The notes: generated by a model not told the origin, from the sequence alone. A DNA stretch of 13,277 bases from Blastocladiella britannica (GCA_025349905.2 MU625041.1:1-13277); one strand, 5' to 3'. Positions 1-9,116 are shown, counted from the stretch's first letter. Made by a program: numbers and translations.

Positions 1-373
1 CAGGCAATGCAGGAGCGTGGCTCATAAGGGGTGAAGAGTAGTGAAGGGGGGATTGTAATTAATTGAAATGGAGCTTGAATGTGTGTTGTGTGTGATTGAA
101 GGCGATTGTTGGTGGCGAACGACAGAAAAAAAAAGTGAGCGACGGGGAGGGGAATGGAGGGCCGATTTTATAGGCAGAGATGCGTTGACCACAAGTCATC
201 AAGGTGGTGTGATATAGTGTCTTTTTCGTTCAAAACTTGAGAGTGTTCAGCATGACTGGCGAAAAGTCGAGGTGGAGAGTTGAGGCGAAAACTCGGTGTT
301 CATGATCATTTCAATTTGGCGCGAGATTCGCAATACTTTTGCTTGGATCAATTTTTACGTGTTAAAAGAAACA
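1..373. other. Intergenic region upstream of VMA6
   Basis: No gene is supported here. The stretch presumably holds the promoter and 5' UTR of the V-ATPase gene that starts at 374. It contains a nine-A run near 125-133 and an AT-rich TTTATAGG element near 167-174 that could act as a TATA-like site. In-frame codons run upstream of the chosen VMA6 start to about 296, but the encoded peptide does not resemble the family, so I treat it as 5' UTR. Confidence 0.5.
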
Positions 374-1682
374 ATGCTCACATTCAACGCCGACGACGGC
401 TACCTCGAGGGGATCGTGCGCGGGTTCCGCGCCGGCTTGCTCACGTCGTCGCAGTACATGAACCTGACGCAGTGCGAGTCGCTCGACGACCTCAAGATGC
501 AGCTGTCGGCCACCGACTACGGCAATTTTCTCGCCAATGAGCCGCCGCCGCTGACCACGTCCGTGTTCTTTTCAAAGCTGACCGACCGCATGGTCCAGGA
601 CTTCGCCTACCTGCGCGCCAACGCTGCTGGTCCGCTCGCCAAGTTTCTCGATTACATGACGTACTTTTTTTTGTGATTTTCCTTGTGAAAAACTTCAATG
701 ACCGTACCAATTGGAAACGATACCAGGTACGCGTACATGATCGACAATGTCATCTTGATCATCACGGGCACGCTGCACCAGCGCGACTCGGCCGAGCTGC
801 TCGACAAGTGTCATCCACTGGGCCACTTTGACGCCATGCCGGCGCTGACGGTGGCCACCACGATCCAGGATCTGTACTCGGTTGCGCTGATCGAGACGCC
901 TCTTGGTTCGTACTTTCTTGTTATATAGACCGAATGTGCCGTGCCATTCCCAAGCGCAACGACAAAAAAAAAACTCAATCATGATCACATTCAAAATGGT
1001 AGGCCCGTACTTTAAGAACTGCCTCTCGAGCCACGATCTGGACGAGCTGAACATTGAAATCATCCGCAACACGCTGTACAAGTCGTACCTGGAGGACTTT
1101 TACCAGTTTTGCACCACCGAGCTGGACGACTCTACGGCCGAGGTCATGAAGGACATTCTGGAGGTACGTGCTCCTTTGCAGCGTCCCATTTTCTTTTCAT
1201 TCACACTGTATCATATCAGTTTGAGGCCGATCGCCGCATCATCAACATCACCATCAACTCGTTTGGAACCGAGCTGTCCAAGGACGACCGCTACAAGCTG
1301 TTCCCGACGATCGGCAAGCTGTACCCGGACGGCGCCGCTCGGCTGTCGCGAGTAGACGATCTGGATGCCGTCAAAGCTGTCCTGGAAGTCTACCCTGTTC
1401 GTTTATGATTTCCCTCTTTTGACGACACTCCAACTAACGAAAAGAATTTGGCAGGACTACCGCGGCCTGTTTGACACGACCGAGAACAAGACGCTCGAGG
1501 ACCGGTTCTTTGAGCGCGAGGTGTTCCACAACAAGATGGCGTTCATGTCGCAGTACCAGTACGGCGTGTTTTTCGCGTTCCTCAAGCTGCGCGAGCAAGA
1601 GGTGCGCAACGTGGTGTGGATCGGCGAGTGCGTGGCCCAGGGCCAGCGCGACCGCATCAACAACTATGTCAGCATCTTTTAA
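374..1682 (+). CDS. VMA6: V-type proton ATPase subunit d (Vo sector)
   Basis: Exons 374-660, 727-905, 1003-1163, 1220-1396 and 1455-1682 join in frame to a 343-residue protein, the usual length for the family. Subunit d sits on the cytosolic face of the membrane-embedded Vo ring and links it to the central stalk of the proton pump that acidifies vacuoles and other organelles. Family blocks visible in order: [14 protein letters not shown] at the N-terminus, [15 protein letters not shown] ([11 protein letters not shown]), [18 protein letters not shown] around residues 99-115, [50 protein letters not shown], and the C-terminal NNYVSIF. The ATG at 374 is chosen because homologues begin only a few residues before the FN.D.GYLEG block. 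Introns are 66, 97, 56 and 58 nt. The stop codon lies 11 bp from that of convergent NOP12. Identification is secure; exon borders rest on homology and frame. Confidence 0.95.
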
Positions 1683-1692
1683 ATACATTTGG

Positions 1693-1698
1693 TTTATT
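1693..1698 (-). promoter_or_regulatory. AATAAA polyadenylation signal overlapping the NOP12 stop codon
   Basis: On the minus strand the last codon and the TAA stop of NOP12 form AATAAA. If used, cleavage would fall 10-30 nt downstream, inside the last exon of VMA6 on the opposite strand. The hexamer is seen directly; its use is inferred. Confidence 0.4.
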
Positions 1699-3538
1699 TC
1701 TTGGGCGCCTGCGTCGCAATCTTGCGCGCCTTCTTGGCCAGCTTGCGCGGCAAATCCGCGGCCGACTGCTTCTTCTTTTGGTCGTGGCCCTTCTTCCACG
1801 AACTCTTTTGGGCGCTGTTGGCCTTGCGCGTCGGCGCACGCAACGGGACGGGCGCACCGACTCCGTTTCCGCCGGTGGCGCTGCTGCTGCTACCCGGACG
1901 TGGCACATGGCGCGGCCGCTTGGCCGGCGGGCCGTCGCTGCGGCCGTCGCTGCGGCTGCTCGAGTTGCTGTTGCTCCCGCCGTACGATCCTTCGCGACCG
2001 CCGCCGCGACCACCACGGAACCCGCCGCGCGACGAGCCGCCGCGATCGTCGCTGCTGCGACTCGAGCCGTTGCTGCCGCCGTACGAGCCACCGCGACCGC
2101 CACCGCGACCACCACGGAACCCGCCGCGCGACGATCCGCCGCGACCTCCACCGCGCGACCCACCACGGGACGAAGACGAGAACCGCGGGTCACCACGCGA
2201 GTCATTGCTGTCGCGCGAAGCCGTCGGAGGTGGCGCCTCGTTGGCCTTGAGCGGGATGCGCAGACGACGTGCCACACCCTGCGGCCGCGCATCGCCCTGG
2301 CCTTCATTCTCCAGCTTGTGGCACTTCATCACGCGGATCGGCTTGCCCTTGAAGTCGGTGCCGTGCAGCTTGATGGCGAGCGGGACGCTGGCGCGTTCCT
2401 TGAATTGGACTGTTACATTTGAAAGGTGTGAGCACATATAGTACAATGAATGGAGTAAAGCGAACTTACCGTAAGCAAACCCCTTGCCAAGCCCGACTTT
2501 GCGGTCGCGAATCACGCGCACCGACTCGACGTCTCCGGCCTGGCCGAAAAACTCCCACAGCGGCTCGTCCTCGAGGTCGAATGGGACGTTGCCGACAAAC
2601 ACACACCGCTTCACGTCGCGCTTGGGCACACGCACTGCTGCTTCTGCCGGTGCTGTCGATACCGCGTCCGCATCACCGCCTCCACTGCTGTTACGCACCG
2701 CTGGTGGCGGCACGCCCAAGTAGTCCACGCGCAAGTGCTTGCCCTCAAACACCGTCGAGTGCACGGCGGCCGCGGCCTTGATGGCACCGGCGGCCGACTT
2801 GAACACCACGTACGCGTTGCACGTGTCGCGTCCCGGGTGGAAGTTCTTGAGCTTGAAGTTGATCTTTCGCGGAAGCGCGTCGTTGAAGGTCTGTGGCATA
2901 AATACACGCAGAGTTAAGACTCAGTCCAGCGAAATGAAAAGTGGGGATTGGACGCACGATCGAGCGGAAACGAATGCTCTCCACCTCGCTGTGGGCGTTA
3001 AAGAACTGCTTAAAGTCCTTGAAGTGCTCCTGTGATCGCATGCATGAAGTGAGTTGTCGATTTCAACAATAGGTGCAAAGTATGAGCGTACCTTCTCTGA
3101 GGCCACGAGCGGCACGTTGCCGACAAACACGGTGCGCTGGAGACGCTCCTTGTCTGACTGTTTCTTGGTGACGGGCCGGCCAAGAGCAGCGGCGGCCGCA
3201 AGTTCGGCCTGGTCGCCCTCATCCTCCTCGTCCTCGTCATCAGAGGCAGCGTCCGAGTCCTGATCATCCTCATCCTCATCGTCTGATTTTGCCTCCTCAT
3301 CGTCGTCCTCCTCATCCTTGTCGTCGTCGGAATCGTAAGAGTCGTCGCTGTCGGATTCAACCTCGGCCGCAGCGCGTTTCCGCGACAAAGGCGCAGCCGT
3401 GGCAGGCTTGGCAGCGGCGGCAGGCGCCTTCGGAGGAGCCACCGGGAGCGCCGACTTGACCTTGGAGCTCGCAAACAGCGAGTCCAACTCGGCGTCGAAT
3501 TTGGTCGATTTGGACAGCAGGTCGTCAAATGCGCCCAT
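1694..3538 (-). CDS. NOP12: Nucleolar RNA-binding protein Nop12 / RBM34 family
   Basis: Exons in coding order are 3538-3092, 3029-2958, 2890-2470 and 2409-1694, giving 551 residues. Yeast Nop12 is a nucleolar factor for large-subunit pre-rRNA maturation; that role is assumed here. Residues about 62-115 are a Ser/Asp/Glu-rich acidic tract. RRM1 starts at TVFVGN (136-141), continues through VESIRFRSI and the Nop12-specific block ALPRK....HPGRD...NAYVVF (about 178-203), and is interrupted by two introns. RRM2 has CVFVGN (269-274) and GKGFAYVQF (308-316). Residues about 395-460 are an RGG/GGS repeat region typical of nucleolar proteins, followed by a lysine-rich tail with likely nuclear localisation signals (PAKRPR, QKKK). 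Introns are 62, 67 and 60 nt; the 60-nt one has no in-frame stop. It is convergent with VMA6 and head-to-tail with RSM22. Confidence 0.93.
1977..2140 (-). repeat. Direct repeat encoding the duplicated RGG block of NOP12
   Basis: Two copies of a roughly 60-bp unit, starting near 1980 and 2078, share long identical runs (for example CGACCACCACGGAACCCGCC in both). On the minus strand each encodes SSRGGFRGGRGGGR-(G/E)-GSYGGSN. The near identity at DNA level suggests a recent tandem duplication that extended the Gly-Arg domain. Confidence 0.75.
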
Positions 3539-3565
3539 ATTTTATGTGATATTATTGGCGAGCGA

Positions 3566-3591
3566 GAAAAATTATTACGAAAAATTATTGC
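3566..3591. repeat. 13-bp tandem duplication upstream of NOP12
   Basis: Two near-identical units, GAAAAATTATTAC and GAAAAATTATTGC, lie side by side in the 107-bp spacer between the RSM22 stop and the NOP12 start. They are 28-53 bp upstream of the NOP12 ATG, so they could be in its promoter or 5' UTR. No function is known. Confidence 0.6.
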
Positions 3592-3607
3592 GCTTCGAAT
3601 CCTTTTG

Positions 3608-3613
3608 CACGTG
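3608..3613. promoter_or_regulatory. CACGTG E-box upstream of NOP12
   Basis: A palindromic CACGTG lies 70 bp upstream of the NOP12 start codon. bHLH factors such as fungal Cbf1 bind this hexamer. Another CACGTG precedes RPS13, but one also occurs inside NOP12 coding sequence (2820-2825), so chance occurrence is possible. Confidence 0.35.
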
Positions 3614-3645
3614 GTCTGGTCGCCAGCCTCCTGCGTCTGTAACTG

Positions 3646-5626
3646 TTACTTTTCGTCCTTACGCAATAACTCACCAAAGAAGCCACCCATCTCGGATGGG
3701 CGACGGCGCCTCCGTCTCCGCAACGCCGAGGACTCTTTCGGTTGCTGTGTTTCTGCCGAGTCGGCGTCTGCGTCGCTTGGGTACTCTGTTGTTGCTGTTG
3801 TTGATTCAACCCCACTGGACTTGGGTGCGTCAACAGGTGCCTCTGGAACAGTGGTAGCAGTAGGCGCAGGTGTCGATGCAGCAGGAGCCGGAGCGGGAGC
3901 AGTCGATCCAGGAGCAGCAGGAGCTGACGCCACTGCAGGTGCAGGAGCAGGGGCAACGGGCAATCGGATCACCGGAGCCGCACTTTCGAACTGAGTCGCA
4001 GGTTTCGGCGTGGCAACATCGCCCTTTTTCTTGGCGGACTTCGGCGCGGGCACCGCCACCTCTCGCCCAACTCCACGCCCGGGGGCCTCAGCCTTCCACG
4101 CGTGCGGCCACTGATCGCCCCACCCAAGCCGGCGCGCAGCCTTGTACACGTCTTTGCCCTGCGACTTGGTGACCACCACTCGGCGCGCCTGGCCGTCGGC
4201 GGCGCAAACGTCCACGAGTACGTGGCCGCCGCGCTTGAGTGGAGGTGCGAGCACGCGCGGCCATTCGGGAGCTTTTGGTTCAGCAGGGATACTTGCCAAT
4301 GTCGTTGTCGTCGGTGCTGGTCCTGGTGTGTCTTGCTGTCGCCGAATCACAAGGTACGTGAACTTGACGTCTTCCAGGTTGGTGGACGCGTGCTTTGTCC
4401 GTTGCTATGATTGATTTTGGATGAGTTGCGATGACAGCGCTGGTGCAAAAATAAAAATATACCATTTCCGCAGGTCGCTCCAGACGCTGACTGAAATGGC
4501 ACCAGTCCCTCCGCCCGGGACCCGGAGTCAGAGGGCACTTTTTCATGTGCGGGCACTGTGATTGTTGAGAGGTCATTAAGGTGCAATCGTAACCTTGAAA
4601 TAGTGAAAGTACACACGGGAGCAACAATCTCGGCCCTGTCCCAATTGAGGGCAGCATCGCGCACTTCCAGCATCCGCGCGAACCCGGCCGGAGTGCCGCG
4701 ATCCACCACCACCAGTGCGCCGCCGGTCAGATCCCACGCCGACTTGAGCAGCCGCTCCCGCAGCGCCGGGTCCTCGATCTCGGACAGCACAAAGGCCAGT
4801 GTGGTCAGGTCAAATGCGTCCTATTTCGTGGCAGTGGTTAATTGTTGATTCAATGATCCGATAAAGGCTAGAACGCACATTCACACCGGCGGGTAAGTAC
4901 GCGTCCCAGCGCACCGACCCACAAGTCTCGGGTCCACTCAGCTCAGCAATACGTTTGGCAACGTCCAACATGGCCGAGTTGACGTCCACGGCCGTGACGG
5001 TGGCCCCACCATTCGGACCACCAGTGGATCCGCTTTCCAGATCGCGCAGAGCCCACACGGCGGTGCCAAGACCAGTACCAATATCCAGCATGGTTGCGGG
5101 TATTCCGCATCGGGCAATCGCCTCGGACAGCGCGCGGCGCGTGGCCGCATAGGTGACGGGCATTCGCGTGGTCAGGTACGCCATGATGGTCGCGTCGTCC
5201 GTGTAGGGTACGTGATGTGGGCGCAGTGCACGGTCGGGCGAGACGCGCGACATGAGCTTGGGCGCGTTGGCGCGGTCCAGAATGCCCGAGGTGGAGAGCA
5301 GCGCGTCGGCCATTTTCAAGGATGCGACGCGAATGGCCGGGCCGTTGGATTCTTTTAATATTATTGCTTTTCTCAGTGAATACAATAGGTGCCGACGCGT
5401 TATAACAAATTAATGTACCGGCAACAAGCGTGGTCATGGCGGCCTTGAGTTGGGTTGGGACGATGGTGAGTGGGCGCTTGTGCTCGTGACCGTGATCGGC
5501 ATCGCAGGGCGGAAGCTCTGTTTCGGTGGTGCGGGTGGCCAGGCTTCTTCTGGCCGCCGTTGTCAGGACCGTGCTGCGATGGACAACGACGGGCGGCAGT
5601 CGCAGTGTCTTTGTTGCTGTGAGCAT
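3646..5626 (-). CDS. RSM22: Mitochondrial ribosome assembly protein Rsm22 / METTL17 (methyltransferase-like, Fe-S)
   Basis: Exons in coding order are 5626-5419, 5351-4879, 4820-4617, 4555-4463 and 4404-3646, giving 578 residues. Rsm22/METTL17 proteins help assemble the mitochondrial small ribosomal subunit. The N-terminus (MLTATKTLRLPPVVVHR and onward) is basic, hydroxylated and free of acidic residues for about 34 positions, as expected of a mitochondrial presequence. Methyltransferase motif I is MLDIGTGLGT (157-166), preceded by the family block YLTTRMPVTYAA. LSEIEDP and VVDRGTPAGF follow. Cysteines C296, C302 and C314 (CPHMKKC..DWCHFSQRLERP) plus C393 in VDVCAADG match the Fe-S ligand pattern of the family. 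The conserved end is YKAARRLGWGDQWP (413-426). After it comes an unusual tail of about 150 residues rich in Ala, Pro and Thr, with seven arginines near the end. The ATG at 5626 is the first in frame. The first splice junction is the least certain. Confidence 0.92.
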
Positions 5627-5675
5627 TTTTCTCTTTGACTCTTTCACGCTCTCTCAATCAACAAAACGAAGAGAA
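5627..5675. promoter_or_regulatory. 49-bp bidirectional spacer between RSM22 and DSN1 start codons
   Basis: Only 49 bp separate the two divergent ATG codons. On the plus strand the left part is rich in C and T (TTTTCTCTTTGACTCTTTCA) and the right part rich in A. Such a short spacer cannot hold two separate promoters with two 5' UTRs. Either transcripts overlap at their 5' ends or core promoter elements lie inside the neighbouring coding region. No TATA box is seen. Confidence 0.6.
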
Positions 5676-7299
5676 ATGACCTCCAAAACGGCTGCCATCA
5701 AGCGCCGGCGCATCGACAACTTTTTCGATCTGGATGCTCTGGACGCCCTGGAAACGGTCGCTGCTGCTCCTTCTCCTGCCCCGGTGGTCATTAGTGCCCC
5801 TGTCCCGCCGCCCAAGCGCCGGCGCATCAACGATTTTTCTCCCGAGTGCTTGGAACCGGCCCCGCCGCCTCTGGTCGCTCCGCAAGAGCAGCAACAACAG
5901 CAACAGCAACGGAGCCGCCGTACTCTGCACCCGAGCAATGGAAACACCAAGGTCACTGCCAATGGCAAACCCGTCGTCGCCAATGGATCGCTGCCCGTCG
6001 TTCCACCAGCAGCCGCAGCATCCACCACCACAAAATCTAAAACGACATTGGCAACAACAACGAGCATGGCAGCTGCCCGCAAGTCGAGGCAGAGTGGGGG
6101 CGACGATCTGCGCCGCAAGAGCCTTTCGCGCCGCAGCATCTCCATCAAGTCGCCCAAATATGCCACTCGCCTTGGTCCGTTGTGTCTCCAGCCTTGGCAT
6201 ATATACACGCGTGGCATGAGATTAACCTTTTTAATGGAACAGTCGAGCCGCACGCCTCCATTGACCCCGCAACCTTCCACCGGCACCTGCCCGCCGACCT
6301 GCCGCCACCAAAGCGCATGTTCCACCTGCTGCTGTGGTCGGGCGCCCGTGTGCTCAAGGATCGGGTCGCTCCTCGGGTTGCGCGGAAACGGGACGCGCAC
6401 ATTCGCACCGCTGCTGCTGCCGCTGATCTTGCGCGTGGCGGTTCTGCTGGCGTGGCCCCGAATGCGGCTCCGGCCCGCGCTGACGAGTCTACCAATCTAG
6501 AAGAATTTCTGATCAAGAAGGCCGGTACGTTTTGGTATTTCCTTTGTTGTCGAGACAGCAAGAACTGACATAAGTGTGTATATACTAGCTGCCGACTTTA
6601 CGTTCGATATCATCAAGGGCATTGCCCACAGCGCCAACGAATTCAACTGGGTGCATCGCCGAGTACGTCCAATCAATTTTTTTTTTTCACATTCAGGCAC
6701 GTTTTTCACTTTGAAAAATATTAGACCGACGCCGTCCCTCCTCCTCCCGCCCGAAAACTCAAAGACAATCCCGTCAATGTGCGCAACCGAGAGCGCCTCC
6801 GTGTCCTGGACGCCGAGATCGCCATGTACGGTTCTCTCCCACTTCATTTCAAACTGAACCTCACCAAACCAAAATATATAGTATCAAATCGCAGCGCGAG
6901 GAATGGAAACGCGCCAACTCGGTCGCCATGTCCGCGCACGCCGCCGCCGTAGACGTAGCGTCCGCGCCCCCCTTACCCATGCGTGAGTCGGATCTAGCGT
7001 CCGCACTGACATCCGAGGAATTGGCGCTGTTCCACGGCACCGATGCGATCGCCGCCCTGGACCGCGACGTCAACACGGGCGCGGCAATGCTGGATGCTGT
7101 GGGCGCTCTGGAGACCGCGACTGACGCGGTGCGGACGCTAGCGGTGGCGCAGGGGGTCGCGGCGGACCGGCGGCGGGCCTCGGATCTCGCGCTCGCTAAC
7201 GCCATTGCTCGCAAGTTCCCCGTCACGCCCGCGCCACTTACGTTGCCGGTGCTCGAGGGACTGGTGTGCGCATGGCGCGGCGGCGAAAGGGCGGCATGA
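5676..7299 (+). CDS. DSN1: Kinetochore MIS12-complex subunit Dsn1 / Mis13
   Basis: Exons 5676-6174, 6243-6524, 6589-6662, 6725-6825 and 6882-7299 encode 457 residues. Dsn1 is part of the four-subunit MIS12 complex that joins centromeric CENP-C to the outer kinetochore. Recognition rests on the Mis13 core VEPHASID....FHRHLPADLPPPKRMFHLLLW (about 167-198), which matches the fungal pattern of a VPH block followed by LPEPRRM..LL.W. Further support comes from FTFDIIKGI.....NWVHRR and the late coiled-coil stretch NVRNRERLRVLDAEIAIIK. Before the core, RRKSLSRRSIS (146-156) carries two basophilic serine sites like the Aurora B sites that control CENP-C binding in this family. The N-terminus has two KRRRI(D/N)(N/D)F copies (9-16 and 48-54) and a glutamine run (72-78). 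Introns are 68, 64, 62 and 56 nt. The N-terminal third is low complexity and poorly conserved. Confidence 0.85.
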
Positions 7300-7320
7300 C
7301 TTTTCTTACTCTGCACATTA

Positions 7321-7326
7321 TTTATT
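7321..7326 (-). promoter_or_regulatory. AATAAA polyadenylation signal for the metallopeptidase-like gene
   Basis: AATAAA on the minus strand lies 36 bp beyond the stop codon of the gene ending at 7362, in the 62-bp spacer shared with convergent DSN1. Position and strand fit a poly(A) signal; use is inferred. Confidence 0.5.
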
Positions 7327-7361
7327 TTGTTATACAAAGGATTGTTCTACGATGTTGGTTT

Positions 7362-8894
7362 TTACACACGACCCATCTCGTGCCACTCGCGCACCCGGCC
7401 CACATTCTTGAAATCCAGCTTGGCCAGCCATACCCATGCGGCGCCCAGCACCGCCCATAGTGCGCCATTGACCCACGGCCACGGCGCCGCACGCACCCAG
7501 TTCCATCGCCATCCCATGACATCAATCCGTTCGCTGGGCATGGTGATGGGCGCACCACTGACCGCTTCCCAGCCACCCGCCGCCGCCGTCAGTGCATCGC
7601 CAGCGACGGGGGATCCAGGCGGACTGCCGACTGACGTGTACCCGAGCGACACCAGGACGCTAGCGAGCGCCGGGCCCAAGGTTGCGTTCCAGACGCGGCC
7701 AGTGTACCGCGCGGTATCCAGGACCAGGATCGCGTCGTCAGCGGCGCCGCCGTACGTGTCCGAGTCAAGGTGCGTTGCCGAGTTGGCGGTCGCGTTGGGC
7801 GCCGTGGTGTCCATGTACACCAGGTTTGAAGTGGTTGTTTGGAACGCTAGGGCTCGCGGCGTGGTCATGGCGGCGTGCAGTGCGCGCGCGGCCGCGGCGG
7901 CATCGGGGGAATCACGGGCCAGCGTCTCGCCCACGTTCGCGAGCTTGACGGTCCCAGACTTGGGCTGCCATGCCGTCACCCGCGCTGCCAAGTCCGGTAA
8001 AGGTATGGGCGTCGACGAGCCTGTGTGCGTGGCGTTGGTCGCTACCAAGTGCCGCATGTACCACGGCGTGGCGTCGGTCCAGTTAGTCCAGTACCCGCTG
8101 CTCGACCCACCATAGTTCCAGGGGAGCGCCAAACCGGGAGCTGTGTCGAGATCCAGGCCCGTGAACGATACGCCCAATGCGTGCAGGAGCTCGTGGGTCA
8201 TGGTGATGCGCATGTCCATTTGGTGCGGTTTGATGGGGGTCTAGTCAAGTAACTTTCAGTACCTCTGAAAGGTCCATGAAGCTGGTGGACATACCGACTC
8301 GGTGCCAAAGTACCACCCGTCCCAGTCACTCCGGACCTGCATCAGAATATCCGTGCCCGGTGCACCCAAGTCCAGGTCCGCGACATTCGATGCGCGATGC
8401 ATGGCGCCCGCGCCCGCCCAGAACTTGACCAACGGGATCGGTGCCAGCGACAGCATCCCATTACTGGTTTCCCTAACTTTCCAGAACCGCTGGGCAGCAG
8501 CAAATGCAAGCGCACCCGCGTGAGAGAGCGCAGACGCACATGCGCGCGCGTGAGACGCATCGTCGCGGGCCGGGTCGCCGTCCAGAGCGTCCACGGTCTC
8601 TTCGCAGAACGGGATGTAGTGGGCGTCAATGGCGATGGGAGCCGCCAAAGAAAGCGATTTCAGGTTCAAGGCAGTGGAAAACGATTCGAGGACCGTGGTC
8701 AAGGACCGCGCATAGCCAGAGCACGAGTAAGATGCGGGCGCTGACGGTGGGAGGAGGCAGGTGATGGATGCGTGGAAGCCGGGGGCGGTGGCGGTCAGTT
8801 GCTCGACGTCCAGGCCGAGGCGGGTGGTCAGGGCGGCGAAGGCCGGATTGAGCAGTAGTACCAGTATTGCAAGTACGGCCAGTCGAGTACTCAT
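7362..8894 (-). CDS. Secreted or membrane-anchored HEXXH zinc metallopeptidase-like protein
   Basis: Two exons, 8894-8295 and 8240-7362, join in phase across a 54-nt intron to give 492 residues. The start is the first ATG in frame and is followed by a signal peptide (hydrophobic core AVLAILVLLL, likely cut after NPAFA, residue 20). The motif THELLHALG puts zinc-binding H216 and H220 and catalytic E217 in place, shortly after GTDILMQVRSDWDGWYFG. The metzincin third histidine ten residues after H216 is absent (F226). A candidate third ligand is H357 in ATHLDSDTYGG, followed by GPALASVLVSLGYTS; a histidine-bearing block ahead of a G-P..L...LGY block occurs in other secreted HEXXH proteins. Four N-glycosylation sequons lie at 253, 269, 349 and 385. 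A Trp-rich hydrophobic segment (about 454-473) near the C-terminus suggests a type I membrane protein with a 19-residue tail. I cannot assign a named family, and proteolytic activity is inferred. Confidence 0.7.
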
Positions 8895-8984
8895 TTCTAT
8901 GGAGTTTTTCGTTGCAGTCAAGAAGAGGCTGAATCAGAGATGAACGAAAAGCGGAGAGGAGCAGAAAAGATGCCGCGACAACGA

Positions 8985-9003
8985 GTGCACGCGTGCACGT
9001 GAT
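8985..9003. promoter_or_regulatory. 14-bp palindrome overlapping a Cbf1-type CACGTGAT site upstream of RPS13
   Basis: GTGCACGCGTGCAC (8985-8998) is a perfect palindrome and runs directly into CACGTGAT (8996-9003). The reverse complement of the latter, ATCACGTG, fits the fungal Cbf1 consensus RTCACRTG. It lies 114 bp upstream of the RPS13 start, in the 222-bp spacer shared with the divergent metallopeptidase-like gene. Cbf1 helps control ribosomal protein genes in some yeasts; the role here is inferred. Confidence 0.5.
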
Positions 9004-9116
9004 AGGAAAAGGATGCGCAGTAGGGAATGACCTTTCCGCTCACAACCAGTTTGGATTCACTCTCTTCGCATTTGGCCGTTTCCCCCCTTTAACCCCAAAA
9101 ACAAACTTATTTCAAA

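Noticed and set aside
1..25. Possible start of a divergent minus-strand gene (ATG at 25-23)
   Set aside because: Only eight codons are visible, the start context is poor (C at -3), and no family can be recognised.
296..373. Upstream in-frame extension of VMA6
   Set aside because: The 26 added residues do not match the family, whose N-terminus begins just before the FN.D.GYLEG block; the region is also AT-rich like a leader.
1616..2422. Long plus-strand open frames opposite the NOP12 RGG and RRM2 region
   Set aside because: They are Arg/Ala-rich or Pro-rich mirror images of GC-rich NOP12 codons, have no family resemblance and overlap well supported exons on the other strand.
5526..5675. Open frame extending upstream of the DSN1 start
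   Set aside because: It overlaps RSM22 exon 1 on the other strand, which encodes a convincing mitochondrial presequence, and the chosen ATG at 5676 is the first in the spacer.
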